Assembly (NCBI GenBank): GCA_040235415.1
Contig: JBECKR010000211.1
Location: 1 to 32,735 of the forward strand
Origin: JBECKR01 sp040235415
GTDB lineage: Bacteria > Acidobacteriota > Polarisedimenticolia > Polarisedimenticolales > Polarisedimenticolaceae
DNA length: 32,735 nucleotides
Reading direction: 5' to 3'
Positions 15,129 to 23,167 of this stretch are shown one piece after another. The notes under the pieces are model-generated. The model made no database searches. It had not been told where the DNA came from and saw only the letters and a list, made by a program, of their open reading frames with translations. A program made the translations under genes and the position numbers. Each line of letters begins with the position of its first letter. Position 1 is the first letter of the stretch.

Positions 15129-15503
15129 TTGTCCGACGAGAACCCGCACGAGGCGGGCTCCACCGCCGTCACGATATACGGCCGAACGTATCAACTGCGG
15201 GGCGACGTCGACGCCGCCTACCTGACGAGGCTGGCGTCGATCGTCGACGGCAAGATGCGCGAGGTCGCTCAATCGACCGGCACCGCGGACACCATGAAGG
15301 TGGCCATTCTCGCCGCGCTCAACATCGCGGACGACGCGATGCAGGGGCGGGGCGACGCTCGTCCGCGACTCGATCGCGGCGACGAGGAACGGCTCCACCG
15401 CGTCACGACCCTCCTCGAGCAGGCCATCGCCGACCCGTCGCTGTCGGGCCCGGGTTCGGGAGCGAACGCGATCCCGGAGAACCGAACGGAGACGCGCGAC
15501 TGA
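15129..15503 (+). CDS. zapA: Cell division protein ZapA
   Basis: 124 residues from a TTG start at 15129, chosen because GGGGAG lies nine bases upstream and the conserved ZapA core begins shortly after. The core reads VTIYGRTYQLRG near residue 15, then YLTRLASIVDGKMREV and MKVAILAALNIADD, which is the family pattern. ZapA bundles FtsZ filaments at mid-cell. The C-terminal 35 residues are polar and disordered. The gene lies directly before the 6S RNA, an arrangement also known from E. coli (zapA-ssrS), and before rny. Confidence 0.85.
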   Translation: MSDENPHEAGSTAVTIYGRTYQLRGDVDAAYLTRLASIVDGKMREVAQSTGTADTMKVAILAALNIADDAMQGRGDARPRLDRGDEERLHRVTTLLEQAIADPSLSGPGSGANAIPENRTETRD

Positions 15504-15524
15504 CGACATCGAACGACGGAGCTT

Positions 15525-15712
15525 CCGTGCTGCCCTGCCGGGTGCGTGATGGGGGCTGATCGCTTGAGCCAACACTCACGTGACGGGGGCCCGCAACGGA
15601 CCCGCGGTGTGCATGCTCCCCTCGAGGGAGAAGCCTGAAGCGGGACCGGGGTTCCCACCTGGGAGACCAGGTTCATTCCGACCTCTCCCACACGGCCACG
15701 GCGGGGTGAGTC
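15525..15712 (+). ncRNA. ssrS: 6S RNA
   Basis: The 295-base gap between zapA and rny holds a stretch matching 6S RNA. The apical part, GCATGCTCCCC with GGGAGAAGCCT (15611-15635), closely matches the E. coli apical hairpin and its trailing GAGAAGCC. CACCTGGGAGACCAGGTTC (15657-15675) corresponds to the second hairpin. The closing stem pairs CCCTGCCG (15533-15540) with CGGCGGGG (15699-15706). GGGGGCTGATCGCTTGAGCC (15551-15570) fits the 5' side of the large bulge. 6S RNA mimics an open promoter and sequesters sigma70 polymerase in stationary phase. The ends are approximate and the promoter is not visible. Confidence 0.88.
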
Positions 15713-15764
15713 GTTCAGTCGCGCGCTCGTCTCCCCGGTCCCGGAAGTCCACGGCGCGGTCCGG

Positions 15765-15780
15765 CGGACGCCCGCGTCCG
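15765..15780 (+). repeat. GC hairpin between 6S RNA and rny
   Basis: CGGACGC (15765-15771) and GCGTCCG (15774-15780) are perfect complements around CC and sit just ahead of the GAGGGAG ribosome site of rny. No T run follows, so it is not a classical terminator. It may mark the 3' boundary of the 6S transcript, act in processing, or affect rny translation. Confidence 0.3.
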
Positions 15781-15798
15781 TCGAGGGAGTGAGCCTGC

Positions 15799-17352
15799 GT
15801 GTCGACCGAACCGACGACCGTGCTGGCCGTGCCGCTGATCCTCGGCGTCGTCGCGGGAGGTGTCGCGCTCCTGCTCGCCCTCGGTGCAGCCCGTCGCACC
15901 TCTCGAAAAGCCCGAGCGAGCGCCCGCCGCGCTCTCGAAGACGCGAGGGTCGAGGCCGAGGCCAAGCAGAGCGAGATCCTGGTCGCCGCCCAAGAGCGCG
16001 CCCTCGCGCTCGAGGACGAGTGGGAACGCCGCGAGCGCGACATCGAGGCCCGCGAGTCGGCGCTCGACTCCCGCACGCGGGAGCTCGAGCAGCTCGGGTC
16101 GGCGCTGCGTCGCGAGAAGGGCGCCATCGACCGGCGTGAGGCCGCCGTCGCCCGCAGCGAGCGGCACGCGCACGACGCCGAGTCGGAGGCGTCCCGTCTG
16201 CGCGACGAGGCCGCCGCCGCCCTGGAGCGCGTCGCGGGGCTGACCGCAGCGGAAGCGAAGGTCGAGCTGATCGCGTCGGTGCGCGCCGAGGCCGAGCGCG
16301 AGGGGACCCGGGTCGCCCGCAAGATCCTCGACGAGGCCAGAGCGGACGCCGAGCGCGAGGCGCTCGATCTGCTCGTCCAAGCGACGGAGCGCGTGCCTAT
16401 CCGCGAGGCTGTCGAGTCCATGGTCGCGTTCGTGCGCCTCCCGAGCGACGAGATGAAAGGTCGGATCATCGGTCGTGAGGGCCGCAACATCCGCGCCCTC
16501 GAAAACGCGACCGGGATCGACCTGATCATCGACGATACCCCGCAGGCGATCCTGATCTCGTCCTTCGACCCCCTTCGACGCGAGGTCGCCCGGGTCGCGA
16601 TCGAGCGGCTCATCGAAGACGGCCGAATCCACCCCGCCCGGATCGAGGAGGTCGTCGAGCGGGTTCGCACGGAGCTCGACGCGATCGTCGAGGATGCCGG
16701 CACCCAGGCCGCTTTCGGGCTGGGCATCAGCGATCTCCACCCCAAGCTCGCCCGCAGGGTCGGGCGCCTGCGCTTCCGGACGCACCACGGCCACAACCTC
16801 CTGCAGCACTGCACCGAGGTGGCGCTCGTCGCCGGGTTCATGGCCGGCGAGGTCGGGGCCCGTGAGGAGGTGGTGCATCGCGCCGGTCTGTTCCACGAGA
16901 TCGGCCGAGTGGACGAGAGCGTCTCGGGACATACCGCGCTCGCCTCCGCGGAGCTCGCCGCGAAGTACGGGGAGCCCGACGAGGTCGTTCACGCGATCCA
17001 GGCGCTGCACCCGGACGTCGAGCCGAACTCCCTCGAGGCGCTCCTGGTCCAAGCCGCGAACCGCATCTCCGACAACCGCCCGGGCGCCCGGCGGGACAAT
17101 CTCGAGATCTACATCGAGCGCCTCCGTCGTCTCGAATCGGTGGCGACGCGCTACGACGGCGTCGAGCGCGCGCTCGCGGTGAAGGCAGGCAAGGAGGTGC
17201 GCGTGATCGTCGACGCCCGCGCGGTGGACGACGACGGCGCGCAGTCGCTCTCGCGCGAGATCGCGCGGGCGCTCGAGCGCGAGCTCGCGTACCCCGGACA
17301 GATCAAGGTCAGCGTCGTCCGGGAGACCCGCGCCGTGACGTTCGCCGTCTAG
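15799..17352 (+). CDS. rny: Ribonuclease Y homologue with altered HD active site
   Basis: 517 residues, GTG start, close to the usual 510-520. The order is a membrane helix (8-30), a long coiled coil (35-190), a KH domain with DEMKGRIIGREGRN (217-230, GxxG intact), an HD domain (about 330-445) and the conserved C-terminal domain ending near YPGQIKVSVVRETRAV. RNase Y is the membrane-bound endonuclease that starts mRNA decay. The metal-binding HD dyad, HDIGK in the family, reads HEIGR here (His366, Glu367). AHHGD reads ALHPD (Leu403, His404), and AADA reads AANR (Asn421). The first ligand His337 is kept. Activity may be reduced, altered or lost. ymdB follows, as in Bacillus. Confidence 0.95.
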   Translation: MSTEPTTVLAVPLILGVVAGGVALLLALGAARRTSRKARASARRALEDARVEAEAKQSEILVAAQERALALEDEWERRERDIEARESALDSRTRELEQLGSALRREKGAIDRREAAVARSERHAHDAESEASRLRDEAAAALERVAGLTAAEAKVELIASVRAEAEREGTRVARKILDEARADAEREALDLLVQATERVPIREAVESMVAFVRLPSDEMKGRIIGREGRNIRALENATGIDLIIDDTPQAILISSFDPLRREVARVAIERLIEDGRIHPARIEEVVERVRTELDAIVEDAGTQAAFGLGISDLHPKLARRVGRLRFRTHHGHNLLQHCTEVALVAGFMAGEVGAREEVVHRAGLFHEIGRVDESVSGHTALASAELAAKYGEPDEVVHAIQALHPDVEPNSLEALLVQAANRISDNRPGARRDNLEIYIERLRRLESVATRYDGVERALAVKAGKEVRVIVDARAVDDDGAQSLSREIARALERELAYPGQIKVSVVRETRAVTFAV

Positions 17353-17360
17353 GGGAAGCC

Positions 17361-18161
17361 GTGCGCGTGCTGTTCGTAGGAGACGTCGTCGGGAGGGTCG
17401 GGCGGCGCATCCTCGCGGAGGGACTCGCGGCGCTCCGACCGCGACTCGACCCCGACCTCGTGATCGTGAACGGCGAGAACGCCGCGGGCGGCGTGGGCCT
17501 CACCGAGGAGACCGCGGACGAGATCCTGGCCGCCGGCTGCGATATCGTCACCGGCGGGAATCACACCTGGGACAAGGGCGAGGTCCTGCGGGTGCTCGAG
17601 AGCCGTCCCCGGGTCCTGAGGCCGGCGAACTACCCGCCCGGAGCGCCGGGTCGGGGCTCCACCGTCGTCGAGGCGCGGGGCGGCGTGCCGGTCGCCGTCG
17701 TCAACCTCCTCGGACGGGTGTTCATGGATCCGGTCGACGACCCGTTCCGGGCGGCGGACGTCCTCGTCGCCGAGGCGCGCGAGGGTGCCCGAGTGGTCGT
17801 CGTCGACTTCCACGCCGAGGCGACCAGCGAGAAGATCGCGATGGGCTGGTACCTCGACGGCCGCGTGAGCGCGGTCGTCGGGACCCACACTCACGTCGCG
17901 ACGGCGGACGAGCGCGTTCTCCCGGGCGGAACCGCGTACATCACGGACGTCGGGATGACCGGCCCCCACGACTCGGTCATCGGCGTCGAGAAACGCGACG
18001 TCCTCGAGCGCTTCCTGACGCAGCGCCCGACGCGGTTCACGACCGCCTCCGGCGACCCGAGGCTGTCGGCCGTCCTCGTCGACGTCGATGCGGAGACCGG
18101 TACCGCCCTCGACATCCGCCGCGTTCGGTACCCGGAACCACCGGATCGGACCGCGCCGTGA
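17361..18161 (+). CDS. ymdB: TIGR00282-family metallophosphoesterase (YmdB)
   Basis: 266 residues, GTG start with AGGGGAAG upstream, eight bases after rny. All binuclear metal-site motifs are present: GDVVGRVG (Asp8 region), NGENAAGG, GGNHTWD, DFHAEATSEK and GTHTHVATADE. YmdB of Bacillus is a cyclic nucleotide phosphodiesterase acting on 2',3'-cAMP and affecting biofilm and nanotube behaviour, and it is an rny neighbour there too. The conserved pairing suggests a role in dealing with RNA breakdown products, which is interesting given the altered RNase Y next door. Its stop overlaps the next GTG. Confidence 0.95.
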   Translation: MRVLFVGDVVGRVGRRILAEGLAALRPRLDPDLVIVNGENAAGGVGLTEETADEILAAGCDIVTGGNHTWDKGEVLRVLESRPRVLRPANYPPGAPGRGSTVVEARGGVPVAVVNLLGRVFMDPVDDPFRAADVLVAEAREGARVVVVDFHAEATSEKIAMGWYLDGRVSAVVGTHTHVATADERVLPGGTAYITDVGMTGPHDSVIGVEKRDVLERFLTQRPTRFTTASGDPRLSAVLVDVDAETGTALDIRRVRYPEPPDRTAP

Positions 18162-19045
18162 ACCTCGACGCGTATCTCTCGGACCGCCGCGCCACGGTCG
18201 ACGCCGCCCTGGAGCGGCTGCTCCCGGTCGAGGACGGCCCCGCGGCGACCGTCGCCCGCGCCATGCGCTACGCCGTCCTGGGGGGCGGCAAGCGCCTGCG
18301 CCCGGTGCTCGCGATGGCGAGCTTCGAGGCATGCGGCGGAGCGGCCGACGATGCGCTCGAGGCCGCCGCCGCGATGGAGCTGATCCACACGTACTCGCTC
18401 GTGCACGACGACCTTCCGGCGATGGACGACGACGATCTTCGTCGGGGAAGGCCGACGGTGCATCGCGTGTTCGGCGAGGCCGCGGCCATCCTCGCGGGCG
18501 ACGCGCTGCTGACGCTCGCGTTCGAGATCCTGTCGATGCACCCCCCGGGCGACGCGCTCGCGACTCGACGCGCAGAGGCGCTCCGGCTCGTCGCGGTCGC
18601 GTCCGGGGCCGCCGGGATGGTCGGCGGCCAGATCGCCGATCTCGAGGCCGAGCGCGCCGAGCCGGACGCGGACCGGATCACCTGGATCCACCTCCACAAG
18701 ACCGCCGCCCTGCTCGCCGCGAGCGCCGAGATCGGGGCGGTGCTGACCGGCGCGCCCGCACCGACGCGCGTCGCCTTGGCGCGGTACGGCCGCGCGCTCG
18801 GCCTCGCCTTCCAGATCGCGGACGACGTGCTCGACGAGACCTCGACCGCCGAGGCGCTCGGCAAGACGCCCGGAAAGGACGCTCGCGCCGGCAAGTCGAC
18901 CTACCCTTCGCTGGTCGGCCTCGACGAGAGTCGAGCCGAGGCCTCTCGACAGGTCGCGATCGCCCGGCAGGCGCTCGCCGCAGTCGGGCTCGGGGGGGGC
19001 GTCCTCGAGCAACTCGCGTTCTACGCCGCCTCTCGGAGCGCGTGA
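18158..19045 (+). CDS. ispA: Short-chain polyprenyl diphosphate synthase (farnesyl/geranylgeranyl type)
   Basis: 295 residues. The GTG at 18158 overlaps the ymdB stop (GTGA). It builds C15/C20 prenyl diphosphates from IPP and DMAPP for undecaprenol, quinones and the like. The first Asp-rich motif has the bacterial-type insert, DDLPAMD (84-90); the second is DDVLD (222-226). GGGKRLRP (42-49) and the GKDARAGKSTYP signature are present. YSLVH before the first motif is typical of small FPP/GGPP synthases, but exact chain length cannot be settled. xseA/xseB and dxs, frequent neighbours of ispA, are absent. Confidence 0.93.
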   Translation: MNLDAYLSDRRATVDAALERLLPVEDGPAATVARAMRYAVLGGGKRLRPVLAMASFEACGGAADDALEAAAAMELIHTYSLVHDDLPAMDDDDLRRGRPTVHRVFGEAAAILAGDALLTLAFEILSMHPPGDALATRRAEALRLVAVASGAAGMVGGQIADLEAERAEPDADRITWIHLHKTAALLAASAEIGAVLTGAPAPTRVALARYGRALGLAFQIADDVLDETSTAEALGKTPGKDARAGKSTYPSLVGLDESRAEASRQVAIARQALAAVGLGGGVLEQLAFYAASRSA

Positions 19046-19869
19046 TGGCCGCCCGGGCCCGGACCGAACGCGTCCGGCTCGACCAGGCTCTCGTGGACCG
19101 CGGGCTCGTCCCGTCGCGTGCGCGCGCACGGGCCCTGATCCTCGCGGGGAGGGTTCGCCGCGGCGGCGAGATCCTCGACAAGGCCGGGATTCGCGTCGAC
19201 CCGGGGCTGCCCATCGAGGTCGACGACGCCCCGCGGGACGTCGGGCGGGGGGCCTCGAAGCTCCGGGGGGTGCTCGACGACCTCGGCGTCGAGGTCGCGA
19301 GCCGCGACGCGCTCGACGTCGGCGCCTCGACCGGAGGGTTCACGCAGGTGCTCCTCGAGCGCGGGGCGAGCCGCATCGTCGCGCTCGACGTCGGGCGCGG
19401 CCAACTCGATTGGTCGCTGCGCAACGATCCTCGGGTCGTGGTCCTCGAGGGCGTGAACGCACGCGGGGTCGAGCCCACGGACCTTCCCTTCGTGCCGTCG
19501 ATCGCCGTGATCGATGTATCCTTCATCTCCCTCGAGCGGGTGCTGGGGCCGGTCGCCCGGTGCCTCGAGGCGTCGGGGGAGATCGTGGCGCTGGTGAAAC
19601 CGCAGTTCGAAGTCGGTCGCGGCCGGGTGGGACGCGGCGGCATCGTGCGGGACCCCGCGCTGCATCGCGAGGTCCTGCGTCGCGTCGCGGCGTTGGCGTC
19701 TTCGGCAGGACTCGCGGTCCGCGGGATCCGACCCTCGTCGCTGCGAGGCGCCGACGGCAACCAGGAGTACTTCATGCGGCTCGGGCGAACCGGCGAGGGT
19801 CTCGACGGTGCCGCGCTCGAGGCCGCGGTCGAGCGTGCTCTCGAGCTCGCGGCGGAGAGCGGCCCGTGA
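19045..19869 (+). CDS. tlyA: TlyA-family rRNA 2'-O-methyltransferase (S4 plus FtsJ domains)
   Basis: 274 residues. The ATG at 19045 shares its A with the ispA stop (TGATG). The S4 RNA-binding domain (8-70) begins VRLDQALVDRGLVPSRARA. The FtsJ-like Rossmann methyltransferase has DVGASTGGFT near residue 92, VIDVSFISL near 154, LVKPQFE near 183 and a late NQEYF. The K-D-K-E-type catalytic residues appear present. TlyA methylates 16S/23S rRNA at cytidines using SAM and affects capreomycin sensitivity in mycobacteria. The prenyl synthase-tlyA-nadK order is common in bacteria. Confidence 0.93.
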   Translation: MAARARTERVRLDQALVDRGLVPSRARARALILAGRVRRGGEILDKAGIRVDPGLPIEVDDAPRDVGRGASKLRGVLDDLGVEVASRDALDVGASTGGFTQVLLERGASRIVALDVGRGQLDWSLRNDPRVVVLEGVNARGVEPTDLPFVPSIAVIDVSFISLERVLGPVARCLEASGEIVALVKPQFEVGRGRVGRGGIVRDPALHREVLRRVAALASSAGLAVRGIRPSSLRGADGNQEYFMRLGRTGEGLDGAALEAAVERALELAAESGP

Positions 19870-20750
19870 GCGCGCCGGCCGCGCCGTTGCGGATCCGCCG
19901 CGTCGTGGTCGTCGGGAAGCTCGATGCCGCGGCGACCGCGCCCGCGGCGAGGAAGATCGAGGACTGGCTCCGGGACCGTGGCGTCGCGGTGCGGCTCGAC
20001 GCCGAGACCGCCCGCGGACTGGGACGGCGCTCGGGCGTCCGCCGGGAAGCGGTTCCGCGCGACACCGATCTCGTCGTGATCGCCGGCGGCGACGGCACGC
20101 TGCTGTCGATGGCCCGCGTCGCCGCCCCGCTCGGCGTCCCGATCCTGGGAGTCAATCTCGGGAGCCTCGGATTCCTCACCGAGATTCGGATCGAGGACCT
20201 GTTCGAGGAGTTCGAGCGCGTGCTGGCCGGGGATTTCGCCATCGAGGAGCGCCGCATGCTCCGCATGCGGATGTATCGCGGCAAGCGCCGGGTCGGCGAG
20301 CAGATCGCCCTGAACGACGTCGTGGTGGCGAAGAGCGAGATCGCGCGCATGGTCAACCTCGACGTCCGCGTCGACGACCAGCGCGTTGCCGAGTACACCA
20401 GCGACGGCCTCATCGTGGCGACCCCGACCGGATCGACCGCGTACAGCCTCTCGGCGGGGGGACCGGTACTCGACCCGCGGCTGAGCGCGTTCGTCGTCAC
20501 GCCGATCTGCCCCCACACGCTCGCGTTCCGGCCGCTCGTGGTTCCGGGCGACGTCGCGGTCGAGATCCGCCTGCGGCCGACGAGCCACGAGGGCGTGATG
20601 GTCACGATCGACGGCCAGGTCGGCGTTCCCATGCAGCACGGCGACCGCCTCGTGGTCGACCAGCACCCGGCCCGGGCCAAGCTCGTTCGCGTCGCGGGCC
20701 GGAGCTTCTTCGAGGTCCTCCGCCGCAAGCTGCACTGGGGAGAGCGCTGA
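19866..20750 (+). CDS. nadK: NAD kinase
   Basis: 294 residues from a GTG at 19866 that overlaps the tlyA stop (GTGA). It phosphorylates NAD to NADP. The family motifs are complete: GGDGTLL near residue 76, NLGSLGFLTE near 99, NDVVVAKSE in the middle, and SDGLIVATPTGSTAYSLSAGGP (starting near 179), which binds NAD. Length is typical. It is the last gene of the long plus-strand run. No terminator is visible before the XRE gene, although that gene has its own promoter. Confidence 0.96.
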   Translation: MSAPAAPLRIRRVVVVGKLDAAATAPAARKIEDWLRDRGVAVRLDAETARGLGRRSGVRREAVPRDTDLVVIAGGDGTLLSMARVAAPLGVPILGVNLGSLGFLTEIRIEDLFEEFERVLAGDFAIEERRMLRMRMYRGKRRVGEQIALNDVVVAKSEIARMVNLDVRVDDQRVAEYTSDGLIVATPTGSTAYSLSAGGPVLDPRLSAFVVTPICPHTLAFRPLVVPGDVAVEIRLRPTSHEGVMVTIDGQVGVPMQHGDRLVVDQHPARAKLVRVAGRSFFEVLRRKLHWGER

Positions 20751-20796
20751 CGCCGGAGCCGCCGGCCGCCTCGAAATTCTCCGTCTTCATCCATGG

Positions 20797-20824
20797 TTGC
20801 TTTCGACATACCCCTGCCTATATT
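20797..20824 (+). promoter_or_regulatory. Promoter of the XRE regulator gene
   Basis: TTGCTT (20797-20802) is followed after 16 bases by TATATT (20819-20824), which is 5 of 6 for a -10 and stands out in the GC-rich surroundings. A transcript would start near 20831, about 55 bases before the ATG at 20886. Confidence 0.5.
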
Positions 20825-20885
20825 GGCCCGTGGACCGGAACGAGCACGCCGGCGCGCCCGTGGGCGTCGGGGATTGGATCGCCGC

Positions 20886-21446
20886 ATGCACGACCTCGAC
20901 AAGGAGGCCATGGGCCGCCGGATCCGCCAGATCCGGAGCCAGGCCGGGCTGCGTCAGTGGGAGCTCGCGAAGCTCCTCGGCACGACGCAGTCGGCGGTGC
21001 ACAAGTACGAGCACGGCGTCGTGCCCGAGCCGCGGCGCTTGGTCGAGCTCGCGCGCGTCGGCAACACCAGCATCGAGTGGATCCTGACGGGGACGCACTG
21101 GGAGAACGGGTCCGAGGAGCAGACGCGACTCGACCCGGAGATCCTCGAGACGGCGGCGATGCTCCGCGGCACGCTGGAGGACGAGCGCGGCTCGGTCGAC
21201 GAGGCGCTCCGAATCCTGAGCGAGGCGTCGCGGGTGCTGAGCGCCGCCGGCTCGGACGGGGGTCCGACGGATCTACCCGGGCTGGTGGCGGCGCTCCGGA
21301 ACCACTCCCCCGACACGCTCCGGCTGCTCGAGGACGCGGCGCGCATCCAGCGCGCGGTGCTGCGGCGCGTCGTCCGGGACGCGGACTCCCGACTGCGCGA
21401 TTCTCCCCTGCTGCCTCCGGGAGTCGCGCCACGGGAGCGCGATTGA
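20886..21446 (+). CDS. XRE-family helix-turn-helix regulator
   Basis: 186 residues from ATG 20886; an alternative ATG at 20910 has AAGGAGG very close to it. Residues about 9-65 form a classic XRE/Cro-CI domain: IRQIRSQAGLRQWELAKLLGT, then TTQSAVHKYEHG as recognition helix, followed by TSIEWILTG, a common end of such domains. The remaining 120 residues are helical, with no recognisable ligand domain. Its target is unknown. It has its own promoter and converges on lysS with 12 bases between stops. Autoregulation would be usual for the family, but no operator is obvious. Confidence 0.9.
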   Translation: MHDLDKEAMGRRIRQIRSQAGLRQWELAKLLGTTQSAVHKYEHGVVPEPRRLVELARVGNTSIEWILTGTHWENGSEEQTRLDPEILETAAMLRGTLEDERGSVDEALRILSEASRVLSAAGSDGGPTDLPGLVAALRNHSPDTLRLLEDAARIQRAVLRRVVRDADSRLRDSPLLPPGVAPRERD

Positions 21447-21458
21447 GGCGCGGCCTCC

Positions 21459-22994
21459 TCAGCCGCCCGACGCCTCCCGGAACCTCGCCGCGCAGAAGTC
21501 GACGCCCAGCACCTCGATGAACGACCCCGCCCGGGGTCCTCGCGGCTTGCCCAGCAGAGCGACGTAGATCGCCTCGAACAGCCGCTTCGCGGACGTCGCG
21601 GGCTGCTCGCCCGCCAGACGGTACACCAGGTCGTGGATCGCCGCGCCGTCCATCCCCGGCACCAGGGACTCGGCGAGCCGGCCCAAGAACGCGCGTTGCG
21701 TCGCCTCGAGCGCACCGACCTCGCTCGGGAGGTCGGCGCGAACCTCGAAGCGCAGATCCTCCGGCGCATACGACGCGAGCCACCGGCGGACGTAGTCGAT
21801 TCGCTCGGCCACGGCGCGCCGCGACGCGCCGGGATACCCGGTCCGGGCGAGGATCTCGAGCACGCGGTCGACGTCGTACGCCGCGGTTTGCGCCACGACG
21901 ACGAGATGCTTGTAGGGCACGCCGACCGGCTCGAAGCCGGCAGCGCGAGAGAGCTCGACGGCGCGCTCGTCGCGTCCGGTCGAGGTGGGGTCGTCCACCT
22001 GGTCGATGAGCCGGAGCAGCGGAAGGCCGGGATCGAAGCGGATCGCTCGCGACGGCTTCTCCCGCAGCACGAGGTAGCGCAGGACGTCGGGGGGAGCGAC
22101 CTGCAGGGCGTCCGCGATCGAGAGCACGTTCCCCTTGCTCGAGGACATGTCCCCGCGGCCCTTGAGGCTGATCCACTCGTAGGGAATCGGATAGGGCGGC
22201 TCGGTTTCGAAGATCTCGCGTGCGATCCGCACCCCGGTATCGTACGATCCGCCGGCGGTGGCGTGGTCCTTGCCGAACGGCTCGACCGTGACGCCCAGCG
22301 CCTTCCAGCGCGCGGGCCAGTCGATGCGCCATACGAGCTTGCCGCCGCCCGCCATCGGCACGGTGCCGCGAGCGCCGCACTCGCAATCGTAGTCCACCGT
22401 CTCGTCCTTCACCGAATGCCCGACGACGCGCGCCGCGGTCGTGCGCCCGCACTCGGGGCAGCGCGGCGCGAACGGCGACCACGCCTCGCCGACCTCCTTG
22501 CCGGTCAGCTCGACCAGAATGGCCGCGATCTCGTCGCGGCGCTCGAGCGCGGCGACGACCTGCGGCGTCATTCGTCCGGAGGCGTAGAGCTCGTCGGCGC
22601 GTACGACGTCGACCTCGACACCCAGACGTCCGAGCGACTCCAAAAACGGCTCGAGGAAGTGCTCGGCGTAGGACCGGTGCCCTCCGCACGGGCAGGGGAT
22701 GTCGCTGAGCGGGCGCCCGACGAGTGGCGCGTAGGTCGCTTCGTCGAGGAACGGGTACACCCGCCGCAGCGGATCGAAGCTGTCCGCCACGAAGTTGAGG
22801 CGCGCAGGCACGTCGCGCTCGCGGAGCGCACGGTACACCGCGTCCGCGGTCAGGACCTCGCGCATGTTGCCGATGTGGATCTCGCCGGACGGCGAGATCC
22901 CGGTCGAGATCACCGGAGCCGCGACGCGCCGCGAAACGTCTTCCGCGACGACGTCGGCCCAATGCACGGGACGCTCCCCTTCGGGCTGGCTCAT
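21459..22994 (-). CDS. lysS: Class I lysyl-tRNA synthetase
   Basis: 511 residues. ATG 22994 was chosen because the synthetase core begins soon after; a longer frame runs to 23072 over the promoter. It charges tRNA-Lys with the class I (archaeal-type) fold, unrelated to the usual class II LysS. Signatures are SGEIHIGN (37-43, HIGH motif) and MSSSKGN (283-289, KMSKS motif). Cys pairs at 101/103, 179/182 and 204/206 suggest Zn sites. The C-terminal part is the helical anticodon-binding domain. The class I form is scattered in bacteria (spirochaetes, alphaproteobacteria and others). No class II LysRS is in the window. Confidence 0.95.
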   Translation of the reverse strand: MSQPEGERPVHWADVVAEDVSRRVAAPVISTGISPSGEIHIGNMREVLTADAVYRALRERDVPARLNFVADSFDPLRRVYPFLDEATYAPLVGRPLSDIPCPCGGHRSYAEHFLEPFLESLGRLGVEVDVVRADELYASGRMTPQVVAALERRDEIAAILVELTGKEVGEAWSPFAPRCPECGRTTAARVVGHSVKDETVDYDCECGARGTVPMAGGGKLVWRIDWPARWKALGVTVEPFGKDHATAGGSYDTGVRIAREIFETEPPYPIPYEWISLKGRGDMSSSKGNVLSIADALQVAPPDVLRYLVLREKPSRAIRFDPGLPLLRLIDQVDDPTSTGRDERAVELSRAAGFEPVGVPYKHLVVVAQTAAYDVDRVLEILARTGYPGASRRAVAERIDYVRRWLASYAPEDLRFEVRADLPSEVGALEATQRAFLGRLAESLVPGMDGAAIHDLVYRLAGEQPATSAKRLFEAIYVALLGKPRGPRAGSFIEVLGVDFCAARFREASGG

Positions 22995-23043
22995 GTTCCG
23001 CTCGTGGTACCGCGCGTCCCGGACGCCGGGCGCGAGGGACGCT

Positions 23044-23072
23044 AGGGTACGGAACCGCGTGAAACGGTTCAA
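23044..23072 (-). promoter_or_regulatory. Candidate lysS promoter
   Basis: On the minus strand TTGAAC (23067-23072) and TACCCT (23044-23049) are separated by 17 bases, about 50 bases before the lysS ATG. The hexamers match 4 and 3 of 6. The overall arrangement resembles the aroF promoter, sharing GCGGTT and TACC elements, which adds some support. Confidence 0.35.
23052..23070. repeat. Inverted repeat in the lysS promoter spacer
   Basis: GAACCG (23052-23057) and CGGTTC (23065-23070) are perfect 6-base arms around CGTGAAA, overlapping the -35 and filling the spacer of the candidate lysS promoter. It is placed like the AAACC/GGTTT repeat at aroF. It could be an operator. The convergent XRE gene next to lysS is one possible, untested, binder. 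Confidence 0.3.
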
Positions 23073-23167
23073 GTCCGAGGTCGCCGCCGCCGTGGGCCTT
23101 GTGAGGCGCGCGCGGGCTATGGTACAAGGATCGAGGCCGACACGTTCGTGGCGGGAGCGCGCTCGGA

